From: Oceanispirochaeta sp. M1
Lineage (GTDB): Bacteria > Spirochaetota > Spirochaetia > DSM-2461
Reading direction: 5' to 3'
Assembly: GCF_003346715.1 (NCBI RefSeq)
Contig: NZ_QQPQ01000019.1
Location: forward strand, 45,164-109,163
DNA: 64,000 bases
The notes below the pieces were generated by a model that worked only from the letters and a program-made list of their open reading frames with translations, did no database searches and was not told where the DNA came from. How positions within the stretch are numbered: position 1 is the stretch's first letter; each line of letters opens with the position of its first letter. The position numbers and the translations under genes are program-made. Shown piece after piece: positions 52,531-61,524 of this stretch.

Positions 52531-54750
52531 TCACGGTGCCATTTCAATCACGGCGTAGTCTCCCATCTCTGTGATCCTACCCGGTATGGTATGGGCCAAG
52601 TGTTTCAGCGCCGTCCAGCCGCGCAGTTTCACTATCACGGAACGGGAGGGGACAAGATCCAGTTTCGTGATCTTTCCGTCTTCCATACGGGCTCCTACGG
52701 TCACACCTCCTTCAGCCAGAAATCCTTCAAAAGTGATCTCCTTCCGAAACCGTTCCGGCAGAGCGGGAAAGAGTTCCATCTCTCCCTTTTCGCTGTAAAG
52801 CAGCATCTCCTGCAGTGCATCGGCGGCGAAGAGGTTCGCCTCCAGGGTGAAAGGCCGGTAGTGCCAGGTACAGATCCCGCTGTTCCGGAAGTCGCCGTTA
52901 AGGTGGAATCCGTTGGGGGAGCAGGTATGGCGCCAGAACAGCTCCAGCTGGAATGCCGCCCCCTCACCGTTTTTTGCTATGGCATAGAGCTGGGACATCC
53001 AGGTGAAGGAGAAACCAACCCACATGCCGCTGCCCAGGCGCTCCAGGTCGAGGATCGAGGCATCGATGATCCGTTTATCCTCATTATAAGAGTAGTTCAG
53101 GAGGCGGAGGGGGTGGACCGCCATGAGCTGGGAGAAGTGGCGGTGCGACTCCTTCAGTTCTTCGTCAGGGCTGAGCATAAGAACCCCGCTGTCTGTCACC
53201 GCCAGGGGGGGAAGCTTCTCATGAATATCCCGCCATCGGGTTTCCTCAAGGGGGGCTATGGTCCGGGCATGTTCCGCCAGTCGGTCGAAGAGCCAGCGCA
53301 TCAGGGCCAGATCGTAGTTGGTGTTCGGAGTGAGCCAGGCTTCAGGGCCGTTGTCGTGGATCTCCGGAGCGGCCGATAGAGGCAGCACATACTGCCCCTC
53401 ATTGTTCTCTTCTGTCATAGACAGGACGAATTCGGCGGCATCCTTCATGTAGGGGTAGGCCCGGTTTCGGAGGAAATCTTCGTCCCCGGTCATCACTGCA
53501 TGGCGTTCAAAGAGCTGACTGAGCCATATCTGGCTGGTGAGGGAGTATGCGTACATCACCCAGCCCGAGAGATCTTCCCCGTCGAGGGTCATCATACTGG
53601 GAAGGCTGGACCCTTTTTCGGCGCCGTAGAACCGTCGGGCGAACTCCCTGGCCTTCGGCTGGAGGTCCCAGAGGAAATCCAGGAAGCTCTCTCCCTCCTC
53701 CCTGTGGTTGGCCTTGAGATAGCAGGAGTAGGCAAACTGGGTGTTCAGGTCGTGGTGGTAATCCCCCTTCCAGGGCGGAAGATTGCCGTCGTCGGCGGTC
53801 CAGACTCCTTGAAGGGGCATGGGATAAAATCCTTTCCTGGAAGCAGATCCCAGGAAGTACTGAGCCAGATACCAGTTCTTTTCGAACAGAGGATCGGGGA
53901 GGCGGACAGCGCTCTTCTCCCAGTAGGTACGCCACCACTCCCGGTGGTCCACAAAGGCGCTGTCATAGCCGGATGCAATGGCCTGGTCCAGAAGACCTTC
54001 GGCATAAGCGGTTAAGTCATCGCTGTCGTCGGAGCTGACTATCCGGTAGACAATGAGCCAGTCTTCTCCGCTCCACTCCAGCTTTGTGAAGATCCCGTAG
54101 CGGAAGCTGCTGCTGATTTCCTGTATATAGTAACGGAGGGAGCCGGAGTCCTGGATCTCCGGGGCGGGGTAAGTGAGGACCTTCAGGGGGGATGTGGCAA
54201 CCGAGTCCACCTCGATCCCGTCCTGTCTCTTCCCTTGATTGAAGTTGAACTGCGGGTTCAAAACGCTGTAATCCGGTTCCATCTCCTGATCCAAACCGGA
54301 GATCCGGATAAAGCCGGTTCCAGTGACGGCGTGGCAGAAGGAGTCTACCCGGATTTCCCCGGCCGGCCCGCTCAGGTATACCGATGCTTCGGCTCTCCCT
54401 ATATCCAGTGTATTCCGTACTTGTAAATCTTCTCCCATACGGAATTCCAGCCGTCCGGCGGGCAGTTTTGTGGGCGTTGGAGAGAGGTAGGGCGCTTCGA
54501 AGAAACGGTCGATCTCCTTCTGCTTTCCCTCTTTTACCAGGGATCTCAGATGGGCGAAGGTGTAATCGGGATGATCCAGATTGGGATGCCGTCTTCTGTC
54601 CCAGAGGTCGACCCTGTCAAGGCTGAAGCGGAGGGGATTGCCTGTTCCCCATATCAGCGCTCCCATGAGGCCGTTCCCCAGAGGGAGGGCTTCATCCCAG
54701 GATGTTATAGGTTGAGTGAAATTAAGGTTGCATTGGGGTGTCGGCTGCAT
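52531..54750 (-). CDS. Glycoside hydrolase, GH95-like
   Basis: The 739-residue protein has no signal peptide, so it is probably cytoplasmic. The N-terminal SWDEALPLGNGLMGALIWG and FSLDRVDLWDRR resemble the start of GH95 (alpha-fucosidase/galactosidase) enzymes. The (alpha/alpha)6-barrel part includes HHDLNTQFAYSCYLKANHREEG and WLTPNTNYDLALMRWLFDRL. Overall length fits GH95. The gene follows the YesN-type regulator by 84 bases and lies opposite a sugar importer, so it probably degrades imported oligosaccharides. Linkage specificity is unknown. Confidence 0.7.
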   Translation of the reverse strand: MQPTPQCNLNFTQPITSWDEALPLGNGLMGALIWGTGNPLRFSLDRVDLWDRRRHPNLDHPDYTFAHLRSLVKEGKQKEIDRFFEAPYLSPTPTKLPAGRLEFRMGEDLQVRNTLDIGRAEASVYLSGPAGEIRVDSFCHAVTGTGFIRISGLDQEMEPDYSVLNPQFNFNQGKRQDGIEVDSVATSPLKVLTYPAPEIQDSGSLRYYIQEISSSFRYGIFTKLEWSGEDWLIVYRIVSSDDSDDLTAYAEGLLDQAIASGYDSAFVDHREWWRTYWEKSAVRLPDPLFEKNWYLAQYFLGSASRKGFYPMPLQGVWTADDGNLPPWKGDYHHDLNTQFAYSCYLKANHREEGESFLDFLWDLQPKAREFARRFYGAEKGSSLPSMMTLDGEDLSGWVMYAYSLTSQIWLSQLFERHAVMTGDEDFLRNRAYPYMKDAAEFVLSMTEENNEGQYVLPLSAAPEIHDNGPEAWLTPNTNYDLALMRWLFDRLAEHARTIAPLEETRWRDIHEKLPPLAVTDSGVLMLSPDEELKESHRHFSQLMAVHPLRLLNYSYNEDKRIIDASILDLERLGSGMWVGFSFTWMSQLYAIAKNGEGAAFQLELFWRHTCSPNGFHLNGDFRNSGICTWHYRPFTLEANLFAADALQEMLLYSEKGEMELFPALPERFRKEITFEGFLAEGGVTVGARMEDGKITKLDLVPSRSVIVKLRGWTALKHLAHTIPGRITEMGDYAVIEMAP

Positions 54751-54834
54751 AGTTTATCTCCTTTGATTCGGAGTTAATTGTAAATGCCCTTCTTCACAGA
54801 AGGAATCGAGGATATTGTCTGATTAATGCACTAT

Positions 54835-56352
54835 TCAGCCCAGCTGCCCGATCATCTGAATATAGTCGGTGGGGTTTATGCCGTAAAGCTTATTGAACAG
54901 TCGGTTGAAGTAGGAGGGGGTGTCGTATCCTACCATGAAGGAGACCTGTTTGACTGTGTTGTCCTTAATCAGCAGCAGCTCCTTTGCCTTCTCCAGCTTG
55001 ATCAGATTGATATACTGTATGATGTTGATCCCGGTTTCGGCCTTGAACAGACGGCTGATATAGTTCTCCGAGATATTGATGCTGCTGCTCAACACAGACA
55101 GTGTGATCCGGTGCTCCAGATTAGCTCGGATAAAGCGGTCGATCCGGAGAATCTCTCCCCGGCAGGTAGTTTCGGAAAAGTCGATCTTGTTGCTGCGGAT
55201 CTCATCCGCCTTGGCTTCGATGGCTTGCCTGTACTGCTCCAGAGTGGCTGGACGGGCAGCAGGTACCTGTTCCTCTTCGGAAAACCAGACTCCGTAGTCC
55301 ATATGGAGCAGTCGGAGGATGGAGCGGAGGAGGCGGGTGGCTGTCCCGGGGCAGATCCGCTCTTTTCTACAGTGTTCCACCGTATCACGAATGTACTGTT
55401 TCGCCTCTTCATAACGGTACTCGTTGATCAGGTGGGTAAAGTCTGCGTAGATTTTTTTACCCTTCAGATCTCCGGGGAAGAAGGAATCGGCGCTGTTTTC
55501 CCGGATCAGGGTCTCAAAGCCGTCGTAGAGAACCGATTGGGCAGCTGTGCGGCAGCGGGGCAGGACTGCATCCAGATCTTCTGATCCTCCCAGAGGAGAG
55601 GTGAGTACGAATCCGCATTCTGTATTCATGTAGAGTCTGACCAGTTTCCGTATCTGCAGAAGAGTTCGGTTCTCCGGTTCTATCAGCTCGGCGGCGAACT
55701 TACCGGGAAGCAGGATGAGCAGAACATCGGGAGCGATGGGGATCAGGCTGCTCTGCAGTTCCTTTGCCGCCTCGCTCACTACATTTCTCAGGGTGCCCGA
55801 GGGGATGTCCAGTGGATCGCTGTTCAGGAAGGAGGGGAGGAAGGTGTATAGGCCGAGGCAGGACTCTGAGAGGTCGAAAGGGGTCCCCGGATCGCTAATA
55901 TGCCGACGGAGGCGTTCCATGTCTTCTTTTTCCGGTCCCGGCTGCTTTGTTTCCGGGAGGACAGAGCTGCGGCGGCTGTCAAGCTTTGCCTTCGCCTTTC
56001 GGACCGCATTGCCCATAATCTCGACGGAGATATCCGTTTTGATGATATAATCCAGAACCTCATTGTGCAGTGCCTCGATGGCGTAGTTGAAATTCTGGTA
56101 GTTGGTCAGAATTATGAACTCTCCGTCAAAACCTGATTCCCGTGCCGAGCGGATCAGATCCAGTCCATCTATGCCGGGCATGACTATGTCGGTAATTACA
56201 AGATCGGGGTTGTGAAGCCGGATTGTTTCCAGGGCGGCTGCACCGTTATTTGCGGCATCGCAGATCTCATAGCCTTCGGACTCCCAGTCAACCATGGTTC
56301 TCAGTGCGACCCGGACGATCTTTTCGTCGTCCACAATGACCGCTTTATACAT
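54835..56352 (-). CDS. YesN-type response regulator with AraC DNA-binding domain
   Basis: Starting at the ATG at 56352 (MYKAVIVDDEK) gives 505 residues and overlaps the kinase gene end by 8 bases; the longer in-frame extension lies inside the kinase. The receiver has Asp55 in LVITDIVMPGIDG. A ~270-residue linker follows, then an AraC domain with two helix-turn-helices (LSVLSSSINISENYISRLFK and VKQVSFMVGYDTPSYFNRLF). Such regulators activate extracellular sugar-uptake operons, here presumably the 58373-63552 operon and the hydrolase. Confidence 0.88.
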   Translation of the reverse strand: MYKAVIVDDEKIVRVALRTMVDWESEGYEICDAANNGAAALETIRLHNPDLVITDIVMPGIDGLDLIRSARESGFDGEFIILTNYQNFNYAIEALHNEVLDYIIKTDISVEIMGNAVRKAKAKLDSRRSSVLPETKQPGPEKEDMERLRRHISDPGTPFDLSESCLGLYTFLPSFLNSDPLDIPSGTLRNVVSEAAKELQSSLIPIAPDVLLILLPGKFAAELIEPENRTLLQIRKLVRLYMNTECGFVLTSPLGGSEDLDAVLPRCRTAAQSVLYDGFETLIRENSADSFFPGDLKGKKIYADFTHLINEYRYEEAKQYIRDTVEHCRKERICPGTATRLLRSILRLLHMDYGVWFSEEEQVPAARPATLEQYRQAIEAKADEIRSNKIDFSETTCRGEILRIDRFIRANLEHRITLSVLSSSINISENYISRLFKAETGINIIQYINLIKLEKAKELLLIKDNTVKQVSFMVGYDTPSYFNRLFNKLYGINPTDYIQMIGQLG

Positions 56353-58114
56353 GTTGTGCTCCTTCGACCAATTCCCAGCTATAGGCGATACGTACCGTGG
56401 TGCCTTCTCCAGGCCGGCTCTCGAGGCTGAATCTTTGGGATTCACCATACTGCAGTCTCAGCCGTTCCCTCACGTTTTCCAGACCGATACCCGAGAATTT
56501 ACTGCTTTTAAACCGGTTGGTACTCCGGTCTATCTTTTCTTCGGGATCGAAACCCCGACCGTTGTCTGAAATGGTTATCACAGTCATCCCCTCCCGCATG
56601 GTAGCGTGTAGGGTGATACGGATATCGCTGTCGTCGTCTTTCAGGCCGTGGATAACAGAGTTTTCCACGATCGGCTGGAGCAGCAGTTTCATGATCTTTG
56701 CTCCCGTAATCATGCCGTCCAGGGAGACGCTAAAGTCAATGCAGTTGCCGTAGCGGATGGCCTGTATGGTCAAGTAATCCCGGATGTTCTTCACCTCCTG
56801 TTCCATTGATATGACTGGTTTGTTGCTGACAATGGAATTCCGCAGCAGGTGGGAAAGGGCTGACAGACCGTCGCTCACAGACGAAGCGTTACTCATGGTG
56901 GCTGCGAAGCGCAGACTGTCCAGGGTGTTGAACAGGAAGTGGGGATTGATCTGTGCCTGAAGCATCTTCACCTCGGCTTTTCTCTTTTCAATCTGTTCTC
57001 CCTCAACCTGAGTGATGAGATCCTTTACCTCCAATACGACATTGTTGTACGCCTTGGCCATATATCCCAGTTCATCGTCCGCCTCATCGGCCAGGGGGGT
57101 GTCAAATTTCACGGTTGATGCCCGATTTACTGAATTGACCAGGGCATTCAGGGGCTGGGTTATGCTTCTGATTATAATATGGGAAATTCCCAGGCAGATC
57201 CCCAGCAGGAGGGCCGCCATCAGGATGGTGGTCCACAGGATGCTCTCTGCAGAGAGATAAAGGTCTGTATAGGGTATGTAGGACACCACGGTCCAGTCCA
57301 GATCGGGATCCCGGAAATAGCAGATGAACTGTTTCTTGTCCCCGGTGAAGCGGGTTATGGAACCGGTCTGCTCGGCGGTTGTGATGGTCTCAATGACTGT
57401 CTGATCCAGCTGACTGCTTGTGTCCTCTCCATAGTGGAATGTGTTGCCGAAGGGGTCGATCAGCATCAGTTGCAGCCGGTCGTAGCCGGTGAATCGGATC
57501 TTCGGATTGTTGATCAGCGCCATATCGATTGTCAGAAGCAGGTAGCCCTGGGCTTCCAGAGTCCCGATATGAATGATTTTGCGGGAGAGGTGAATCACCG
57601 GCCGTCCCTTTCTGTCTGAGAAATACCAGAGTTCATTCCGGCTGCTGTTCTGGATTTTCAGGAAGTCTTCGTTAAGGATTTCCGGGTGGATGTATCGGTG
57701 AGAGAGGGAGTATATCTGAGTGTTGTCGGGGGTGACCAGCCTGGTGTCTTCAATGTATTCCAGCATATTGACTTTCAGTCTGACCGCCCTGGCTATTTCC
57801 CTGATCATATTGTTCTTCTCACTGTCATCCAGGGACTCGAAATCCCGCAGGGCTGTCCGTAGTAGGGGGTCCACCAGGAGTTCATCCACGAAGTTACGGC
57901 CCCGGTCGCTGCTGAGCCTCAGATTCTGTTTGATCAGCCCCATCATCTTTATGTTATATTCCATTGCCGTCCGGACGACGGCGGAACGGGCCTGGGAGTA
58001 GGCGAAGAGATTGGCCATGAGAATCGGCACTATGCTGCCCAGAAAGACCAGAAGGAGGATGCGCCGGGAGATGGGAACTCTGCGTATGAATTTACGAACC
58101 TTTAAATTTATCAG
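56345..58114 (-). CDS. YesM-type sensor histidine kinase, probable CTG start
   Basis: Domains: N-terminal membrane helix, ~250-residue periplasmic sensor, second helix (ILWTTILMAALLLGICLGISHIII), HAMP, His_kinase (QAQINPHFLFNTLDSLRF) and HATPase (LLLQPIVENSVIHGL, DNGRGFD, GIGLENVRERL). A GTG start at 58030 would cut off the positive N-terminus and part of the first helix. The frame stays open upstream and reads LINLKVRKFIRRVPISRRIL. No ATG, GTG or TTG is found there, but CTG at 58114 lies 5 bases after AGGGCGG. This start is inferred. Confidence 0.82.
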   Translation of the reverse strand: MINLKVRKFIRRVPISRRILLLVFLGSIVPILMANLFAYSQARSAVVRTAMEYNIKMMGLIKQNLRLSSDRGRNFVDELLVDPLLRTALRDFESLDDSEKNNMIREIARAVRLKVNMLEYIEDTRLVTPDNTQIYSLSHRYIHPEILNEDFLKIQNSSRNELWYFSDRKGRPVIHLSRKIIHIGTLEAQGYLLLTIDMALINNPKIRFTGYDRLQLMLIDPFGNTFHYGEDTSSQLDQTVIETITTAEQTGSITRFTGDKKQFICYFRDPDLDWTVVSYIPYTDLYLSAESILWTTILMAALLLGICLGISHIIIRSITQPLNALVNSVNRASTVKFDTPLADEADDELGYMAKAYNNVVLEVKDLITQVEGEQIEKRKAEVKMLQAQINPHFLFNTLDSLRFAATMSNASSVSDGLSALSHLLRNSIVSNKPVISMEQEVKNIRDYLTIQAIRYGNCIDFSVSLDGMITGAKIMKLLLQPIVENSVIHGLKDDDSDIRITLHATMREGMTVITISDNGRGFDPEEKIDRSTNRFKSSKFSGIGLENVRERLRLQYGESQRFSLESRPGEGTTVRIAYSWELVEGAQHV

Positions 58115-58372
58115 CTGTACCGCCCTGAAATGCAGTGAAATATGCGATAGTATACATCCTTATCAGTCGGGAGCAAGAATTTTTTAACCGGATTGAAGTG
58201 AATTAAATCCCTTAGCGCAGGATCCGACAAGGATCGGGATGAATAGTGCATCTGGAGGGAAGTCTCTCCCTGAAAAGTGAATCAACTTCTCCGCTTAGTC
58301 GATTTCCAGGCCACTGGATGGATCATATAATAAACACAGTTCCGCACATCGGAACAAAGGAGAATAGTTGAA

Positions 58373-59689
58373 ATGAAAAAACTTTTATTACTGTTTTTAA
58401 CACTCATCATGTCCGTGTCCATGGCATTCGCAGCCGGTTCACAGGACGACGCAGCAGGTCAGTCGGAAGGCACTGTCCTCGAGATCGCCGTATTCGAAGG
58501 TGGATATGGACGGGCCTACTGGGACGCTGTAGCCACTGCCTTTGAGGAAAAAAATCCTGGTGTTACCGTCAATGTCACTGCAAACCCCGAAATCGGCGAT
58601 ATCATCCGCCCCAATATCCTGGCAGGCAATCCCCCCGATTTCATCTATATGTCCACCAGCAATAACTCCGGTGTCGCCCAGGCTCTGATCAAGGACCGGG
58701 CCCTGGTGGATATCACCGACGTGATTGACGGCCTTCGAGAGCGCATCCTCCCCGGTTTTCTCGACAATTCCCTCTGTCAGCCCTACGGCGACGGAAAGGT
58801 CTATCTGGCACCCATGTATTACTCTGCCATGGGGTTGTGGTACAACAAGAACTTTTTCGAATCCAACGGTCTGACAGCTCCCGTCACCTGGGATGACTTC
58901 TTTGCCCTGGGCGAAAAAGCGAAACAGCTGGACCGCTCTCTCTATACTTATCAGGGAATCTACCCCTCCTATAACGAGAGTCTGATCTATCCCGCCATCG
59001 CGGCCGCCACCGGTCTTGAGGGATTCACTGACTGTGCCAACTACGAAGCCGGCGCCTGGACAGATCCTGCCATCCGCAGAGTATTGGATAACATCGCCCG
59101 CATAGGAATCGATGAGTATCTGATGGAAGGTACCGTGGCCCTTGATCACACTCAGGCTCAGAGCGAATGGCTTCTGGGCAACGCCCTGCTCCATCCCAAC
59201 GGCGCCTGGGTCGAAGGTGAAATGGCAGACGCTCCCCGGGAGGATGGATTCGAGTTTGGTTTCTGTGCCCCTCCCGTTCTGGATGCGAATGAGGATAAGT
59301 ATGTCTTCTCCACCTTTGAAGAGATCTACATCCCTGCGGCAGCCAGAAACGTCGAACTGGCCAAGAAGTTCCTGGCCTTCCAGTATTCCTATGAAGCCAT
59401 CGAGCTGAATGCAAAACTGGCCAAAGGTGTACCCCCCGTGGTTGGGGCCGCCGAATTTCTCAAGGGAACTGTCTCTCCCGCCACCTATGAGTCCTATCAG
59501 ATCTTCACCAAAGGGTATCAGCCCCTGCTGGGACAGCCTTTCGGAGTGGTTGCAGAAACCTCCCTGGTTCCCCGGGATGAGTTCTTTAACCAGCTCGGCG
59601 ATATAATGACCGGCAAGAGATCGGTCGACCAGTGGATAGCACACACCGAAGAGGTAAGTGAACAGGTCAAGGACCATCTGGTTAAATAA
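58373..59689 (+). CDS. Sugar ABC transporter substrate-binding protein (family 1)
   Basis: The 438 residues begin with a signal peptide (MKKLLLLFLTLIMSVSMAFA, mature AGSQDD). The mature part shows EIAVFEGGYGRAYWDAVATA, ILAGNPPDFIYMS, LWYNKNFFESNGL and LLHPNGAWVEGEM, typical of CUT1 oligosaccharide-binding proteins. It is the first gene of the plus-strand operon, divergent from the YesM/YesN pair. The 258-base intergenic region should hold the regulator's site, but no clear repeat was identified. Confidence 0.9.
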   Translation: MKKLLLLFLTLIMSVSMAFAAGSQDDAAGQSEGTVLEIAVFEGGYGRAYWDAVATAFEEKNPGVTVNVTANPEIGDIIRPNILAGNPPDFIYMSTSNNSGVAQALIKDRALVDITDVIDGLRERILPGFLDNSLCQPYGDGKVYLAPMYYSAMGLWYNKNFFESNGLTAPVTWDDFFALGEKAKQLDRSLYTYQGIYPSYNESLIYPAIAAATGLEGFTDCANYEAGAWTDPAIRRVLDNIARIGIDEYLMEGTVALDHTQAQSEWLLGNALLHPNGAWVEGEMADAPREDGFEFGFCAPPVLDANEDKYVFSTFEEIYIPAAARNVELAKKFLAFQYSYEAIELNAKLAKGVPPVVGAAEFLKGTVSPATYESYQIFTKGYQPLLGQPFGVVAETSLVPRDEFFNQLGDIMTGKRSVDQWIAHTEEVSEQVKDHLVK

Positions 59690-59707
59690 TCCAACAGTTC
59701 TTTGAAT

Positions 59708-59733
59708 AGGAGCGGGAAATTTCCTGCTCCTTT
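59708..59733 (+). terminator. Hairpin after the binding-protein gene (attenuator)
   Basis: AGGAGC (59708-59713) and GCTCCT (59726-59731) pair around the self-complementary GGAAATTTCC, followed by TTTCATC. It should limit expression of the permeases relative to the binding protein. Confidence 0.6.
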
Positions 59734-59756
59734 CATCCCTAAAGGTAATAATAAAA

Positions 59757-60674
59757 GTGAAAACTCTGAATCGAACAATCAAGGGTCAGACGAAAGGGGA
59801 GTGGCGCCGCCGGGGATTTCTGGCCTACTGCATTCTGCCATCTCTCATTCTTTATCTGACCTTCATGATCTATCCGACCTTAAACGTCTTTGGAAATTCT
59901 CTATTCCACTGGAGCGGTCTGTCTCCCAACAAGCGCTTTGCCGGTCTGGAAAACTTTGCCAATCTGATGAATGACCGTGTATTCTGGCTTGCCTTCCGTA
60001 ATACCATTTTTCTGATGTCGGTGGTAACGGTTATCACTATGGCTCTTTCCCTCTTTCTTGCTTTCTTTTTGACCAAAACAAGGCTGAAAGAGAGGAATGT
60101 CTACAGGACTTTGTTCTTTTTTCCCAACGTCCTGTCCTTTGTTGTAATTGGTACTCTCTTTAAAAACATCTATGCTCCCAGTACGGGGATTCTGAACAAC
60201 CTGCTTAAGCTGTTTGGGCTCGACTCCTGGTGCCATGCCTGGCTGGGGGAGTCGGGAACCGTTCTTTGGGCCATCGCGGCCGCCATGATCTGGCAGGCCT
60301 TCGGATACTATATGGTTATGTACATCGCCGGCATGGATTCCATTCCCCGGGATGTGTACGAGGCGGCGGACATCGCCGGTGCATCGAAGTTCCGTCAGTT
60401 CTTTGCCATCACCGTTCCACTGACCTGGGAAATCATCCGTGTGACACTGGTGTTTTTCATCGCCTCCACACTGTCCACAAGCTTTCTTGTGGTCAGTGTC
60501 ATGACCAATACCAGTCAGAACTACAGCAGCGAGGTGCTGCTTTCTTATATGTACCGCCAGGCCTTCACCAATGCCAACTTCGGTTACTCTATGGCTGTGG
60601 CGGTATTCATTTTCCTGTTCTCTCTGTTTCTGGCTATCGTCGTCAACATTTTGACTGGTAAAAAGGAGAACTGA
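59757..60674 (+). CDS. Sugar ABC transporter permease (MalF type)
   Basis: The GTG start (59757) gives 305 residues with six membrane helices. FLAYCILPSLILYLTFMIYP and LFHWSGLSPNKRFAGLENF fit the MalF-type N-terminus, and VYEAADIAGASKFRQFFAITVPLTW is the EAA loop contacting the ATPase. It is followed almost directly by the second permease gene. No ATPase gene is present here, so a shared MsmK/UgpC-type ATPase is expected elsewhere. Confidence 0.9.
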   Translation: MKTLNRTIKGQTKGEWRRRGFLAYCILPSLILYLTFMIYPTLNVFGNSLFHWSGLSPNKRFAGLENFANLMNDRVFWLAFRNTIFLMSVVTVITMALSLFLAFFLTKTRLKERNVYRTLFFFPNVLSFVVIGTLFKNIYAPSTGILNNLLKLFGLDSWCHAWLGESGTVLWAIAAAMIWQAFGYYMVMYIAGMDSIPRDVYEAADIAGASKFRQFFAITVPLTWEIIRVTLVFFIASTLSTSFLVVSVMTNTSQNYSSEVLLSYMYRQAFTNANFGYSMAVAVFIFLFSLFLAIVVNILTGKKEN

Positions 60675-60675
60675 T

Positions 60676-61521
60676 GTGAATACGGCTAAAGTAAAACGTA
60701 TAATCTATGACAACCTGATGCGGATTGTGATGCTTCTGATTAGTATCATTGTGGCGGGGCCGATTCTCTGGGCCTTTATCACCTCTTTTAAGACCAGTGC
60801 AGAATTCCTCCGCTCCCCCTGGATACTGCCGGCAAAACTCCAGTTTGTAAATTATGTCAACGCCGTACAGAAGGCACATATGGGGCAGTACTTTATCAAT
60901 TCCATTGCTGTTACCTTCGTCTCCCTGGCTTTTCTGCTCTTCCTGGTGGTTCCCGCCTCCTATGCCTTGGCCCGGCAACGGTTTTTCGGCTCGAAGATGA
61001 TAAATCTGCTGGTACTGGCGGGGTTGTTTATCAATGCCAACTACATTGTGGTTCCCCTGTTCATCCTGCTTAAAAATTTAAATAGCCTGGATAACCGTCT
61101 CATGCTCTGTGCGGTCTACGCGGCGACGGCGATTCCTTTCAATGTCTACCTGCTGTCGGGATTCATGAAGGGGATCTCCAGGGAATACGAGGACGCCGCC
61201 AATATAGACGGATGCGGCCCAATGATGATTCTCTACCGGATCATCGTGCCCATGGCCAAGCCCGGCCTGATCACCGTAAGCCTTTTTGGTTTTATGACCT
61301 TCTGGAATGAGTATATGCTGGCCCTGACCCTGCTGACGACTCCCGGAAAACGGACCCTTTCGGTGGGGCTGAAAAATCTGATGGAGATACAGAAGTACGC
61401 CACCAACTGGGGTGCCATGTTCGCGGGGCTGGTGATTGTCATGCTGCCCACCATGATTTTCTACGCATCAGTACAGAAAAAACTGACCGACGGCATCACA
61501 CTGGGCGGGATCAAGGGATAG
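60676..61521 (+). CDS. Sugar ABC transporter permease (MalG type)
   Basis: The GTG start at 60676 lies one base after the partner's stop, with AAGGAG inside the partner gene's end, so translation is coupled. The 281 residues show six helices, WAFITSFKTSAEFLRSPW near the start and YEDAANIDGCGPMMILYRIIVP as the EAA loop. It completes the importer. Confidence 0.9.
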   Translation: MNTAKVKRIIYDNLMRIVMLLISIIVAGPILWAFITSFKTSAEFLRSPWILPAKLQFVNYVNAVQKAHMGQYFINSIAVTFVSLAFLLFLVVPASYALARQRFFGSKMINLLVLAGLFINANYIVVPLFILLKNLNSLDNRLMLCAVYAATAIPFNVYLLSGFMKGISREYEDAANIDGCGPMMILYRIIVPMAKPGLITVSLFGFMTFWNEYMLALTLLTTPGKRTLSVGLKNLMEIQKYATNWGAMFAGLVIVMLPTMIFYASVQKKLTDGITLGGIKG

Positions 61522-61524
61522 GAT

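Noticed and set aside
52429..53379. Plus-strand frame of 316 codons opposite the GH95-like gene
   Set aside because: Shadow of the hydrolase gene; no ribosome binding site and no recognisable domain.
58439..59782. Long minus-strand frame opposite the binding-protein gene
   Set aside because: It is 447 codons long but is the shadow of a clearly recognisable binding-protein gene in GC-rich DNA and shows no protein-family motif.
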